DNA of 64,000 bases from Psychromonas sp. 14N.309.X.WAT.B.A12 (GTDB lineage Bacteria; Pseudomonadota; Gammaproteobacteria; Enterobacterales; Psychromonadaceae): contig NZ_JAPNXS010000004.1 of NCBI RefSeq assembly GCF_030397575.1, positions 186,001-250,000 on the forward strand, read 5' to 3'. The translations under genes were made by a program, and so were the position numbers. A model generated the notes under the pieces. That model saw only the letters and a list, made by a program, of their open reading frames with translations. It did no database searches and had not been told where the DNA came from. Shown piece by piece: positions 27,310 through 35,886 of this stretch (position 1 is its first letter; every line of letters starts with the position of its first letter).

Positions 27310-28026
27310 CTATAACCATAAGTCTTTGATTGGTGTTTCTGGACTGTAATGATAACGCACTTGAGCTTGTAGTAATTCTGCAGTAGCGATGGCATCAGTT
27401 AAGGCATCATGAGGTTGATAACTGGGTAGATTATAACGTAAACGGCTGTTCCCTAAACGAATCGATCCCGGTTTTTTACGTTTTAACCAGTTTAAAAATC
27501 CCTCACATTGTTTGCTTTGTATAGTAGCTTCAATTTGCATGGTATCTATGACTGGAAAAATGACACCTTCATCGATGAGCGCTCTTAAGTTTAAGTCTAA
27601 GAAAGCTCTTTCAATGTTGCGGTAATGGACCACGACCACTTTACCAGCTATTTGTTCTAAAAAGGGCCCTAAAACTCGTAGTAAATCTGGTGCACCTTTT
27701 AAATCTGAGTGAGTGATTCCATGAATAATAATTGATTCTTCCTCTAACTTATCTTGCGGAGTGATATACCATTTTTTGGCTTTACGGCATAAAACTCGAT
27801 TTAAATTGAAGGGCACTAAACCAATGCTAATAATACTGTTTTGTTTGGGGTCTAAACCTGTAGTTTCAAAATCTAACGCAACAAACTCTATCTCTTTCAG
27901 TGGGGTGTCATCGTTGTAAGTGCCGGCCTGATAGAATTCAGCTAATCGTTTATCTTTACAATGTCGCCCCTGCAATTGTAAATAAGCATTCCAATTTAAA
28001 ATCTCTTTATTAATAAAGTTATGCAT
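27310..28026 (-). CDS. DEDDh 3'-5' exonuclease (DNA polymerase III epsilon-like)
   Basis: This exonuclease-fold protein has the acidic motifs of the DnaQ family: FVALDFETTGLD (about residues 47-58), VVHYRNIERAFLDLNL, and HDALTDAIATAEL. An N-terminal extension of about 45 residues precedes the domain. At 238 residues it resembles stand-alone DnaQ-like proteins, not the replicative epsilon subunit. It follows the cNMP/CBS/DUF294 gene with an 8-base gap, a pairing also seen in other marine gammaproteobacteria. Its substrate is unknown. Confidence 0.85.
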   Translation of the reverse strand: MHNFINKEILNWNAYLQLQGRHCKDKRLAEFYQAGTYNDDTPLKEIEFVALDFETTGLDPKQNSIISIGLVPFNLNRVLCRKAKKWYITPQDKLEEESIIIHGITHSDLKGAPDLLRVLGPFLEQIAGKVVVVHYRNIERAFLDLNLRALIDEGVIFPVIDTMQIEATIQSKQCEGFLNWLKRKKPGSIRLGNSRLRYNLPSYQPHDALTDAIATAELLQAQVRYHYSPETPIKDLWL

Positions 28027-28034
28027 ATAAAACC

Positions 28035-29903
28035 CTAAAAAGTATTAGCCGTATAACGGTATTTTAAAAAGTTTTGTGCGTTACTTAATACTAGAAAGGC
28101 ATCTTTTAAATAACGTCTTTCAAGGTCAGACATATTCTCTGGCTCAATATTATTATCTGGTTCAATATCTGATTCGACATCAAGCGCCTGATGACGTAAG
28201 CGGACAATTGATATCAATTCCATTGCATGATGTAAATCAGCCCCTTTAGATTTTGGTAAAATTCCTGCTTCAATAATATCATCTAAGCGTTGAAATGAGT
28301 TTTGAGATTGTGAACCAATGGCTAATGCATGAACACGTATCAAATCTGCTAATGGTGCAGTACCACGGCGTTTAAGATTAATAGAGTTATTATGACGTCC
28401 ATCGTTTTCCATAACAAAATCTTTGAAGAAACCCAAAGGTGGTTTACGGTTCAATGCGTTACGCGCTAAACAAGCTAAGAAGCGTTTATTGTTTTTAGTG
28501 CGGCTAAGAATAAAGCGGTTCAGTTGTTCAGCCCATTTTGTACGGCCATACACTCCATTTAAATCAAAGAAAATATTACAGTTTAATAACGCTTTCGGAT
28601 TAGGATCGTCAATCCATTCACCAAAGCAGGCTTCCCACTGCATTTGTGTCTTACGGTACTCTGGATTAGTGGCCATAATATCGCCAGTACAATAAGTGTA
28701 ACCACAAGCATCCAATCCATCACACACAAAATGCGCTAGTTTTTCAAAGTATTCACCATGTATTTCTGGATCATAGTTATTATCCAGTATTAAACCGTTG
28801 TCTTGATCTGTTACCAAGAGTTGCTCATCACGTGCCATTGAACCAAGAGCTAAAAAGCAATATGGTATAGGTGGTGGGCCAAATTTTTCTTCAGCAAGTT
28901 CAAGTAAACGTTGTTTAAAGCTCCGTCCAATTTCAGACATCGCTCTTCCCACCATGTGCGAGTTAGCATCTTCATTAACCATACGGATAAAACAATCTTT
29001 CAATTGGTTAGATAATTGCGCTAAATCTTCGGTGCTTTGTTGCTGGAAAATACTGCTTACAAATAATAAACTGTTTTGCGATTCATACCTTACGATATCA
29101 GATACTTCGATTAAACCAATCGGGCGATCTTTCTTTAAAATGGGTAAGTGATGGACATTATTACGTAGCATTAACAACATAGCTTCGGAAATATAAGCAT
29201 TGTGATCCAGTGAGATAAGATCCGTAGACATAACACTTGAAACAGGGTTATCTACCGTTAAACCTGAGGCAATCACTTTGGCACAAAGATCGTGCTCTGT
29301 AATTAATCCCACAAAGTGTTTTTCTTGCTCATTGTTAAGGTCGTTAATTAAGGCTGCAGATTGACCTTCTTCTGCCATAATTTGAGCAACACGTTGAATA
29401 GTTGTATCACTAGCAAGGATCAATGGTTCACGAGTTAACAGTGTGGTTACTTTAGAAGTGGTTAAATCAGATCCTTGATTTTTACTGGTTACTGCTTGTT
29501 TTAAGCGTGCGCTATCTTCCGATTCTACATAATCGGCAAAGTATTCAAAACGTTCACATAAATCATAAAAAATATGACCTGGAATACAATAGAGCAAGGT
29601 GTCTTTAGTTGCTTTTGCTGGAAAGCGAACTTTATTATTAGTTAGTAACCCCATTTGACCAAACAAACCGCCTTGGTCTAATCGGTTATAAAGGTTGCCG
29701 TTACGTCGATAAAGCTCAACAACACCACTGCGTAGCATATATAATTCATTGATTTCATCTTTGAACTCAACAATATTAGTATTCGCACGTTGATAAGATA
29801 TTTCTATGCTTTTAACAACCTCTATCAGGGCATCTTCAGGAAGCTCATCAAAAGGGGGATATTGGCTGATAAAGTCTTGAATTTCTAATAACTCAACTTC
29901 CAT
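28035..29903 (-). CDS. Cyclic-nucleotide-binding / CBS / DUF294 nucleotidyltransferase-like protein
   Basis: This is a cytoplasmic multidomain signalling protein of 622 residues. The order is: a cNMP-binding domain (about 15-130; VVELYRRNGNLYNRLDQGG), two CBS domains (about 155-285; EGQSAALINDLNN, GLITEHDLCAKVI, MLLMLRNNVHHLPIL), then a DUF294 nucleotidyltransferase-like domain with FLALGSMARDEQLLVTDQDN (GS...DxD-type site), and a DUF294-associated C-terminal helical domain. Such proteins are presumed regulators that sense cyclic nucleotides and adenosyl ligands; the target is unknown. It is the first gene of a two-gene operon with the exonuclease. Confidence 0.88.
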   Translation of the reverse strand: MEVELLEIQDFISQYPPFDELPEDALIEVVKSIEISYQRANTNIVEFKDEINELYMLRSGVVELYRRNGNLYNRLDQGGLFGQMGLLTNNKVRFPAKATKDTLLYCIPGHIFYDLCERFEYFADYVESEDSARLKQAVTSKNQGSDLTTSKVTTLLTREPLILASDTTIQRVAQIMAEEGQSAALINDLNNEQEKHFVGLITEHDLCAKVIASGLTVDNPVSSVMSTDLISLDHNAYISEAMLLMLRNNVHHLPILKKDRPIGLIEVSDIVRYESQNSLLFVSSIFQQQSTEDLAQLSNQLKDCFIRMVNEDANSHMVGRAMSEIGRSFKQRLLELAEEKFGPPPIPYCFLALGSMARDEQLLVTDQDNGLILDNNYDPEIHGEYFEKLAHFVCDGLDACGYTYCTGDIMATNPEYRKTQMQWEACFGEWIDDPNPKALLNCNIFFDLNGVYGRTKWAEQLNRFILSRTKNNKRFLACLARNALNRKPPLGFFKDFVMENDGRHNNSINLKRRGTAPLADLIRVHALAIGSQSQNSFQRLDDIIEAGILPKSKGADLHHAMELISIVRLRHQALDVESDIEPDNNIEPENMSDLERRYLKDAFLVLSNAQNFLKYRYTANTF

Positions 29904-30236
29904 GGTGTTCTCGATAATGTTGGGGATAGATTAATGCCGATATTACACAAGTTTATTTGAGTATGTTAGTGGTGAATAAAGAAAATAATAGGATCAATGA
30001 TCGCTATAAATAAGTAAAAATATTGAATTACATTAGTTTGTCTTCATTTACAAATGTTCAACGAAGAAAGCAGTGTTGAGAAGACTATATTTATGATAAA
30101 TATAGATATTTTAAGTAAGAAAATGTATACATCCAGTCTGACTTTATTTAGCTTTTCGTGTATTCGACTGTTTTGTTATAGGCTAGCTGTTTGCCTTATT
30201 AGTTTGCGCTAATGATTTATTAAAGGATTAATTATA
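29904..30236. other. 333-base intergenic region upstream of the LysR gene
   Basis: This AT-rich divergent region contains no supported gene. A 39-codon frame (30093-30212) lacks a ribosome site. AAAGGATTAATTATA before 30237 is the ribosome site of the regulator gene. Confidence 0.6.
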
Positions 30237-31184
30237 ATGGGTATGTCAACGAGACTCGATCTCTTTTTAGATGTTGTACAGCATGGATCGTTTGCTAAAG
30301 CTGCAGGGGTAAGAAACATTGATCGTTCTGCGTTATCGAAGCAGATAAAAATATTAGAAGATGATTTAGGTGTGCGATTACTGAATCGTTCAACACGCGC
30401 TTTATCTTTAACTGATGCCGGCAAAGAGATTTTAAAACAAGCCGAATCAGTGCGTGAGTTATTAGCTAATACACAACGTTTAGCGGAATCTTATCATTCA
30501 ACACCCAAAGGATTATTAAGAGTTACTAGTCCCTCTCTGTTTGGGAAAATGTATATTCAAGATGCAGTTACCCAGTTTATGGCGGAGTATCCAGAGACAC
30601 ATATAAAACTTGTTTTAGAAGATAGACGCGCAGATATTATTGGTGAGCGTTTCGATATTGCATTTCGTATAGGGCCTCCACGAGATTCTAGCCTTATTGC
30701 ACGTAAACTGGCGAATAATAATACCGCTATTTTAGCCTCACAACATTTTATCGACACTTATGGAGAGCCTACCACACCTGAAGAGTTAGTTAAGTTACCG
30801 GCTATTATCTATTCTAATGGTGAAATTACAGCCAATAAATTAATTATTTCAGATAAACCGAATAGTGAACAGATGGAGACACATGTTTTATCTGGGAGAC
30901 TTGAGGTGAATGAACTGAGTGTATTGATGGATGCAGTGGAAGCAGGACTAGGCTTTTCACAACGTAGCCTATTTGCATTAGACAAAAATATTAAAGAAAA
31001 AGGCTTAGTGCCACTTTTAACTAATTATAAGTTACCTGAAACAAATTGGGGATTATATGCAGTATATCCACACCGAAATCAAACGCCATTAGTAAAGTTA
31101 TTTATCGATACAGTGCAAAAGATGATAGGAACACCACCTATTTGGGAGTCGTACATAGATGACTATAAAGAGATGTATAAATAG
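30237..31184 (+). CDS. LysR-family transcriptional regulator
   Basis: The N-terminal winged HTH (about residues 5-65; FLDVVQHGSFAKAAG, SALSKQIKILEDDLGVRLLN) is followed by a periplasmic-binding-protein-like effector domain (about 95-305). The family subtype resembles the broad group that includes DsdC/AaeR-like regulators; no ligand can be named. It has a good ribosome site (AAAGGA). There is no divergent partner gene nearby apart from the DUF294 gene 333 bases away, so its target is unclear. 315 residues. Confidence 0.9.
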   Translation: MGMSTRLDLFLDVVQHGSFAKAAGVRNIDRSALSKQIKILEDDLGVRLLNRSTRALSLTDAGKEILKQAESVRELLANTQRLAESYHSTPKGLLRVTSPSLFGKMYIQDAVTQFMAEYPETHIKLVLEDRRADIIGERFDIAFRIGPPRDSSLIARKLANNNTAILASQHFIDTYGEPTTPEELVKLPAIIYSNGEITANKLIISDKPNSEQMETHVLSGRLEVNELSVLMDAVEAGLGFSQRSLFALDKNIKEKGLVPLLTNYKLPETNWGLYAVYPHRNQTPLVKLFIDTVQKMIGTPPIWESYIDDYKEMYK

Positions 31185-31192
31185 TAGAAAGC

Positions 31193-31218
31193 AAAATGCC
31201 AGCATAAAAGCTGGCATT
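31193..31218 (-). terminator. Hairpin between the LysR gene and the DUF3316 genes
   Basis: AATGCCAGC (31195-31203) pairs with GCTGGCATT (31210-31218) around a 6-base loop. On the minus strand TTTT follows. It lies 26 bases after the end of the first DUF3316 gene and 11 bases past the LysR stop. Confidence 0.65.
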
Positions 31219-31243
31219 GATTCAATTAAGTTTAGCAATCAGA

Positions 31244-31588
31244 TTAATGATTTTCAGACTTAATTGTAGAGAAGTGGTAGTCAACATCAACTACAGCACG
31301 GTAAACAATTTCACCACGTTGTTGAGCAAATTCTTGAACTGATACTTTAGAGTTATCAATTTCAATGTTGTTTGCCGGTGATTGAGTGATGATCAATAAT
31401 TTTTGACGTAATTGAGCATCAGATAAATTTTCTAGGTTATCGACATAAGCAAAACCTGCTTCGTATGCTTGTGCTTTATCAGCAAATGCATCTGTGTTGA
31501 AGTTTTTCTCTGAGTGTACAACTTGTGTGCTTGCTAGTGCGCCAGTGCTGATTAATAAAGCGGCTGCTAATGTAGTTAATTTTTTCAT
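31244..31588 (-). CDS. DUF3316 secreted protein, copy 1
   Basis: This is a 114-residue protein with a signal peptide (about 1-19, ending TGALA). The mature part matches the DUF3316 family, small periplasmic proteins of marine gammaproteobacteria with no known function: an AYEAGFAYVDNL helix, LSDAQLRQKLL, and the C-terminal YRAVVDVDYHF. It is a tandem duplicate of the next gene upstream, about three quarters identical by eye including the signal peptide. 80 bases separate the two. Confidence 0.82.
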   Translation of the reverse strand: MKKLTTLAAALLISTGALASTQVVHSEKNFNTDAFADKAQAYEAGFAYVDNLENLSDAQLRQKLLIITQSPANNIEIDNSKVSVQEFAQQRGEIVYRAVVDVDYHFSTIKSENH

Positions 31589-31668
31589 TTTTTATACCTT
31601 AATTCTGTTCGTTTCTGTACCGTGTGTGGCGATTAAAAGGCTCCGTTACGCGGAGCTACTTCATATAA

Positions 31669-32010
31669 TTAGTTGTCGTTTTTAAGTGTAGTAAAGTGGT
31701 AATCTACATCTACAACTGCACGGTAAGCTACTTCGCCACGAGCTTGAGAGAATTCTTCAACAAATACTTTAGAGTTGTCGATTTCAATGTTTGTCGCTGG
31801 AGTTTGAGAGATAACTAATAATTTTTGACGTAATTGAGCGTCAGATAAATCTTTTAAGTTATCTAGGTAATCAAAACCTGCTTCATAAGCTTGTTCTTTA
31901 TTATCGAAAGAATCAGTGTTAAAATTCTTGTCAGAGTGAACAACTTGTGTACTTGCAAATACGCTTGTGCTGATAAGTAAAGTTGCTGCTAAAGTAGTTA
32001 ATTTTTTCAT
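31669..32010 (-). CDS. DUF3316 secreted protein, copy 2
   Basis: This is a 113-residue paralogue of its downstream neighbour, with a signal peptide ending SVFA. The same landmarks are present (STQVVHSDKNFNTD, QAYEAGFDYLDNL, YRAVVDVDYHF). It is probably the first gene of a two-gene unit. The role is unknown; abundant small secreted proteins of this kind are sometimes stress- or metal-responsive, but nothing here shows that. Confidence 0.82.
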   Translation of the reverse strand: MKKLTTLAATLLISTSVFASTQVVHSDKNFNTDSFDNKEQAYEAGFDYLDNLKDLSDAQLRQKLLVISQTPATNIEIDNSKVFVEEFSQARGEVAYRAVVDVDYHFTTLKNDN

Positions 32011-32681
32011 GTTTGTTGCCTCTATAAAATTTCAGAAAGTTTGTTTATTACTTCTATTTATAGAGTGAGTAGCATATCCCTATAGGCTTTCCTCTCACTC
32101 GATGGAAAACATTATGAGCTTATTTTTTGTGATCGTCATCACATTATATTTCCATTCATTGTGGCATTTTTTGCACCAATCATTTTATTCTTATGCTGTC
32201 CGAGCAAATTACTAAATAATAAAAATCATATTAAAATTTATAGGGCCACTTTAAGTAATTGATTTTATTTGTTTAATTTTCCCATAGAGATATGTTGATT
32301 TTTCGTTATTATTTTCGTCCTTAAACAGACGTTGCTAATATGATTGTAAAATTACTATTTAGGGTATTTCTTATGCTTTTTTTGAATAATGCCAAATATA
32401 TTAATGAAGAGAGCTAAATTTAAGTAGGTACAGGCTTAGTTTGAGGCTTAAGTAGACATTTGTTCTGCTGGGTAATAAGTGGTTAAATGATTTCAGTTAT
32501 AGTTTCAATAAATCACCTCGTACCGCGTAACACTGATGTCATTGTATAATCTAAAAAATATTATAATTTTAAACATAATTCCCCTTTCATTAACCAGAAT
32601 TGACGCTATATAGCTAGAGCTTGATAGTCACAAAATTTATATCTGCAAGCGCTACTTAAAATAAAGGCACGTTAAAACATC

Positions 32682-32731
32682 AGCCTACCACTGCCTGTAT
32701 GGCGTTTTACATGATGCCCTGGTAGTCGGCT
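32682..32731. repeat. Imperfect 50-base hairpin in non-coding DNA
   Basis: AGCC-TACCA near 32682-32690 pairs with TGGTA-GTC-GGCT at 32720-32731 with a three-base bulge, and an inner GGC/GCC stem surrounds ATGGCGTTTTACATGATGCC. Its GC content is higher than the surroundings. It could be a REP-like element or a vestigial RNA. Confidence 0.35.
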
Positions 32732-32864
32732 TAAACAGTAAGCATTTTTAACTTCACCTTTTAAAACTGATTCCATTGCGTAAATGGGCTACCTTCACCT
32801 GGTCCCTTTGTACTTTCTTGTGAAAGAAAGTTATATAACGTTCTGTATGAAACCGTTGTAATGC

Positions 32865-32996
32865 TTATATTGTTGCTAAACATGAATCAATAGACGTTTG
32901 GTTTCTGGGTTTGATAGGAAGTCGTTGCTTGAAAATAAATGCCACGGTCATCATAAATAGAGCGATTGCCTGTATCGTGCTATATACAAATGTCAT
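32865..32996 (-). pseudogene. Remnant of a membrane transporter C-terminus
   Basis: A 43-codon frame starts TFVYSTIQAIALFMMTVAF, one hydrophobic helix followed by basic residues (KQRLPIKPR), like the last transmembrane helix and tail of a multi-drug or MFS-type transporter. Stop codons occur immediately upstream in frame, there is no ribosome site, and the rest of the gene is not found. It is read as a decayed gene; family identity is a guess. Confidence 0.35.
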
Positions 32997-33049
32997 GGTA
33001 TAAAAAGCCTATTTTATCTGTCATAGAAAACCTTATTTAGTCTAACCTT

Positions 33050-33088
33050 AAAATATAAAGACATCTAAGCTTAATCGCTTAGATGTCT
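33050..33088 (-). terminator. Terminator of the NhaC-type transporter gene
   Basis: AGACATCTAAGC (33059-33070) pairs perfectly with GCTTAGATGTCT (33077-33088) with a 6-base loop. On the minus strand a T-rich TTTATATTTT follows. It lies 80 bases after the transporter stop. Confidence 0.75.
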
Positions 33089-33168
33089 GTGCACTTCTAT
33101 TTAAGGGGGGATGATGCGATTATTCGCTAATTTCTTTGGTCATTTTACTTAACTATTTTTATAGACTT

Positions 33169-34647
33169 TTAAGCAAGAATAAGAAAAAACACAACAGATA
33201 TTGCCGCTGTGATTAACGTATAAGGTAATTGCGTTAAAGCATGATTCATTGGGCTAATGCCGCATGCTTTAGCAGATAACACCGTTGAATCACCGTAGAA
33301 ACAAGCATGTGAACCAAAGGCCGATGCGGATATTAATGCACCTACGACTATGGGTAAATCTGCACCTAAGTTCATTGCTAGTGGTATAACAATCGGCATC
33401 CCCACAACAAATATGCCCCAGAATGATGCTGTTGCAAAAGCCAATGCTGCCATGGTGATAAATACAAGGGCAGGTAAGTAAGCCACTGTCATGAATTGAG
33501 ATACGGATTCAATCACATAGGATGTTGTTCCTAATGAATCATTTACCTGTGCTAACATAAAACCACAAAATAAGGTGCCTAATGGTGCAATCATATCGAT
33601 AAAGCCACTTAAAATAGCATCGAACATTTTTCCGATAGGCATAATATTTTGTACTGCATATAAACCTACAGTTAAAAAAATGGCAGCCATTGCACCGGCC
33701 ATAACGTCGATATCAAATAACCAAGTAAAGAATATAAGCGCACCGATTGGGATAAAGAAGTTAAGCATATTACTGTTTTTCACTGCTGGTTTTATTTCTT
33801 GCTCTGCTGCTGCATCTTCTTCACACAATACCGCTCCAGTAGTCATTGCACGTTCTTCAGCGGCTTTCATTTTACCGAATAAAGGAATGTTACGGTTAAT
33901 AACTAAAGCAACAACAATAAGACAAACCCAAGCATAAATCATATAAGGAATAGCGCTAATAAATAGATCCATGCCTCCACCTTCTCCTACAGCGCCAGTT
34001 TCCTCAAGCAAGCCAGAGAAAAATACAGCCCAAGTTGAGAAAGGTAAAATGATGCACACTGGTGCAGCTGTCGAGTCAACAATATAAGAGAGGAATTCAC
34101 GAGATACTTTAACTTTATCGGTTGCTTTACGCATTGATGAACCAATGGTTAGGGCATTTAAATAATCATCAATAAAAATCACCAACCCCAATGCCATAGT
34201 AGAGAATAATGTGCCTTTGCGACTAGTCACTTTATTGGATAACCAGTTACCAAAGCTGTCTGCACCACCAGCACAACTTATTAAAGCAATCATACTGCCC
34301 ATCAATCCACAGGCAATAAATATCCACGCAACAACATCATTTTGAAATACGGTTAAAAATATATCACCTAATGATGGAATAAATTCAGCCGGTGATTTAG
34401 TCATTAATAAGCCTACTATAACCCCAATAAATAGAGACTCAACCGTACGTTTAGTGTAGATAGCTGTAGTAACGACAACCAATACGGGTAATAAACTCCA
34501 AGCACCATATTCAGATTTTTCTGCGCCTATTACGTGGTAGCAAGCTAAGGCAATGGTGGCGACTATAAATGCGATAATGGTTACTTTAATATTGATATGA
34601 TTTTTTTGTATACGGCCTAATTCGGGACCCATCTTTGGTCTTGTCAT
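33169..34647 (-). CDS. NhaC-family Na+/H+ antiporter-like carrier, candidate agmatine/polyamine transporter
   Basis: This 492-residue inner-membrane protein has about 11-12 hydrophobic segments and belongs to the NhaC/ion-transporter superfamily. Typical segments are AGGADSFGNWLS, FIDDYLNALTIGSSMR with conserved aspartates, SREFLSYIVDSTAAPVCII, and SAFGSHACFYGDSTVLSA. Family members include Na+/H+ antiporters and carriers for amino acids. It lies immediately downstream of aguA on the same strand, separated by a hairpin, so a role in agmatine uptake or agmatine/putrescine exchange is plausible. That role is inferred from context; nothing in the sequence proves the substrate. Confidence 0.82.
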   Translation of the reverse strand: MTRPKMGPELGRIQKNHINIKVTIIAFIVATIALACYHVIGAEKSEYGAWSLLPVLVVVTTAIYTKRTVESLFIGVIVGLLMTKSPAEFIPSLGDIFLTVFQNDVVAWIFIACGLMGSMIALISCAGGADSFGNWLSNKVTSRKGTLFSTMALGLVIFIDDYLNALTIGSSMRKATDKVKVSREFLSYIVDSTAAPVCIILPFSTWAVFFSGLLEETGAVGEGGGMDLFISAIPYMIYAWVCLIVVALVINRNIPLFGKMKAAEERAMTTGAVLCEEDAAAEQEIKPAVKNSNMLNFFIPIGALIFFTWLFDIDVMAGAMAAIFLTVGLYAVQNIMPIGKMFDAILSGFIDMIAPLGTLFCGFMLAQVNDSLGTTSYVIESVSQFMTVAYLPALVFITMAALAFATASFWGIFVVGMPIVIPLAMNLGADLPIVVGALISASAFGSHACFYGDSTVLSAKACGISPMNHALTQLPYTLITAAISVVFFLILA

Positions 34648-34722
34648 GATTAACTTCCTTTGTATTCTCTTTCAGAACCATGATGCATCAGCAATGATAA
34701 TGGTTCATGGTATTATTTTTAA

Positions 34723-34756
34723 AACATTAAATTGCAATGTTTGGCAATCTAATGTT
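34723..34756. terminator. Hairpin between aguA and the NhaC-type gene
   Basis: AACATTAAATTGC (34723-34735) pairs with GCAATCTAATGTT (34744-34756) with one mismatch and an 8-base loop. T residues flank it on both strands (TTTTTT on the plus strand, TTTT on the minus). It may reduce read-through from aguA into the transporter gene. Confidence 0.65.
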
Positions 34757-34773
34757 TTTTAATTAAAGGGGGG

Positions 34774-35877
34774 TTATTTTTCGGTATTAATTACTTTAGG
34801 TTGTTGCTGGGTGATACAGTGGATATTGCCCCCACCAAGCAGTATTTCTCGAGCGGGAATACCAATGACTTCTCTATCTGGAAATTGTTCCGCTAAAATC
34901 GCTGCTGCTGTTTCGTCTTTTTTAGGATCTAATTTTGGAAAGACAATATGTTTGTTAGCAATATAAAAATTCGCATAAGAGCCTGCTAAACGCTGACCTT
35001 CTTCGCGTGGTTGACTATCTTCATTATCATCAATACCGGTGGCTTCTTCTTTACTGATAAAGAGTGGGCCAGGGTGGGGTAATTTGACCACTTTTAATTG
35101 TCTGCCTTGCGCATCAATGCTGTTGGTTAAAATATGATAAGCATCTTTAGATATTGCGTGTTGAGGGTCATTTGGATCATCACAGTAATGAAGAGCTACA
35201 ACACCTGGTTTAATGAAGCAACATAGGTTGTCGATATGTCCATCCGTTTCATCTTCTATGGTGCCTTGGTCTAACCAAATAATACGTTCTACATTTAAAT
35301 AGGCTTTTAATAATTGTTCAATCTGCTCTTTACTTAGATTTGGATTACGGTTTGGGTTAAGTAGGCACTCTTTTGTTGTAATTAATGTTCCTTGGCCATC
35401 AACATGAATTGAGCCACCTTCTAAAACGAGTGGGGCATCAAAACGCGTTGCATCGGTAATTTCACATACTTTTTGTGCTACGCGACTATCTTTAGACCAA
35501 TCAGGATAAAGTCCACCTTGTTCACCACCCCATGCATTAAAGTCCCAATCGACAGCGGCAAGATCGCCGTTGTCGTTGACTAAAAAACTTGGGCCAATAT
35601 CACGCATCCAAGCATCATTGCTACTCATTTCCACTACTTTAATATGGTCAGGTAATAGGTTACGGGCATTATCATATTGCTGATCACTCACTGCCACCGT
35701 CACTTCTTCACTTTTAGCGATTGCACAGGCAACTTCCACAAAAGATTTTTGGGCAGGTACGGCGTTTAAACGCCATACATCATTACGTTCAGGCCACAGC
35801 ATCCAACAGCCATCGTGAGGTTCAAACTCACCGGGCATTCGAAAACCTGCTTCTACCAAACTATTGTTATTTGTCAT
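34774..35877 (-). CDS. aguA: Agmatine deiminase (AguA)
   Basis: AguA hydrolyses agmatine to N-carbamoylputrescine and ammonia. It belongs to the peptidyl-arginine-deiminase-like guanidino-group family. From the chosen start, WMRDIGP is at residues 90-96, the catalytic histidine in TDGHIDN (H214) and the catalytic cysteine in GGGNIHC (C354). 367 residues, as usual for bacterial AguA. The ATG at 35877 has AGGTGG just upstream; a GTG three codons earlier is in frame. It is preceded by the aminotransferase gene with no room for a promoter, so the two are one unit. Agmatine specificity rests on strong family resemblance. Confidence 0.94.
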   Translation of the reverse strand: MTNNNSLVEAGFRMPGEFEPHDGCWMLWPERNDVWRLNAVPAQKSFVEVACAIAKSEEVTVAVSDQQYDNARNLLPDHIKVVEMSSNDAWMRDIGPSFLVNDNGDLAAVDWDFNAWGGEQGGLYPDWSKDSRVAQKVCEITDATRFDAPLVLEGGSIHVDGQGTLITTKECLLNPNRNPNLSKEQIEQLLKAYLNVERIIWLDQGTIEDETDGHIDNLCCFIKPGVVALHYCDDPNDPQHAISKDAYHILTNSIDAQGRQLKVVKLPHPGPLFISKEEATGIDDNEDSQPREEGQRLAGSYANFYIANKHIVFPKLDPKKDETAAAILAEQFPDREVIGIPAREILLGGGNIHCITQQQPKVINTEK

Positions 35878-35886
35878 GGCCACCAC

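Larger units (their letters stand above)
32011..33168. other. 1.16-kb intergenic region without an intact gene
   Basis: The stretch is AT-rich and has frequent stops in all frames. It holds an imperfect hairpin (32682-32731), a short coding remnant on the minus strand (32865-32996) and the terminator of the NhaC-type gene (33050-33088). A minus-strand frame just right of the hairpin gives the short peptide GPGEGSPFTQWNQF, perhaps another decayed coding segment. This looks like a graveyard left by gene loss between region 3 and the polyamine island. Confidence 0.6.

Noticed and set aside
30093-30212. 39-codon frame upstream of the LysR gene
   Set aside because: It has no ribosome site and looks like promoter DNA read by chance.
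33101-33116. AAGGGGGGATGAT and the similar G run at 34765-34772 as further island operators
   Set aside because: They have the G run only, without the TATACC arm or the GGGGTA end, and lie downstream of genes rather than in front of them.
33575-33937. 120-codon frame opposite the NhaC-type gene
   Set aside because: It is antisense to a clear membrane protein gene, with no ribosome site or family match.
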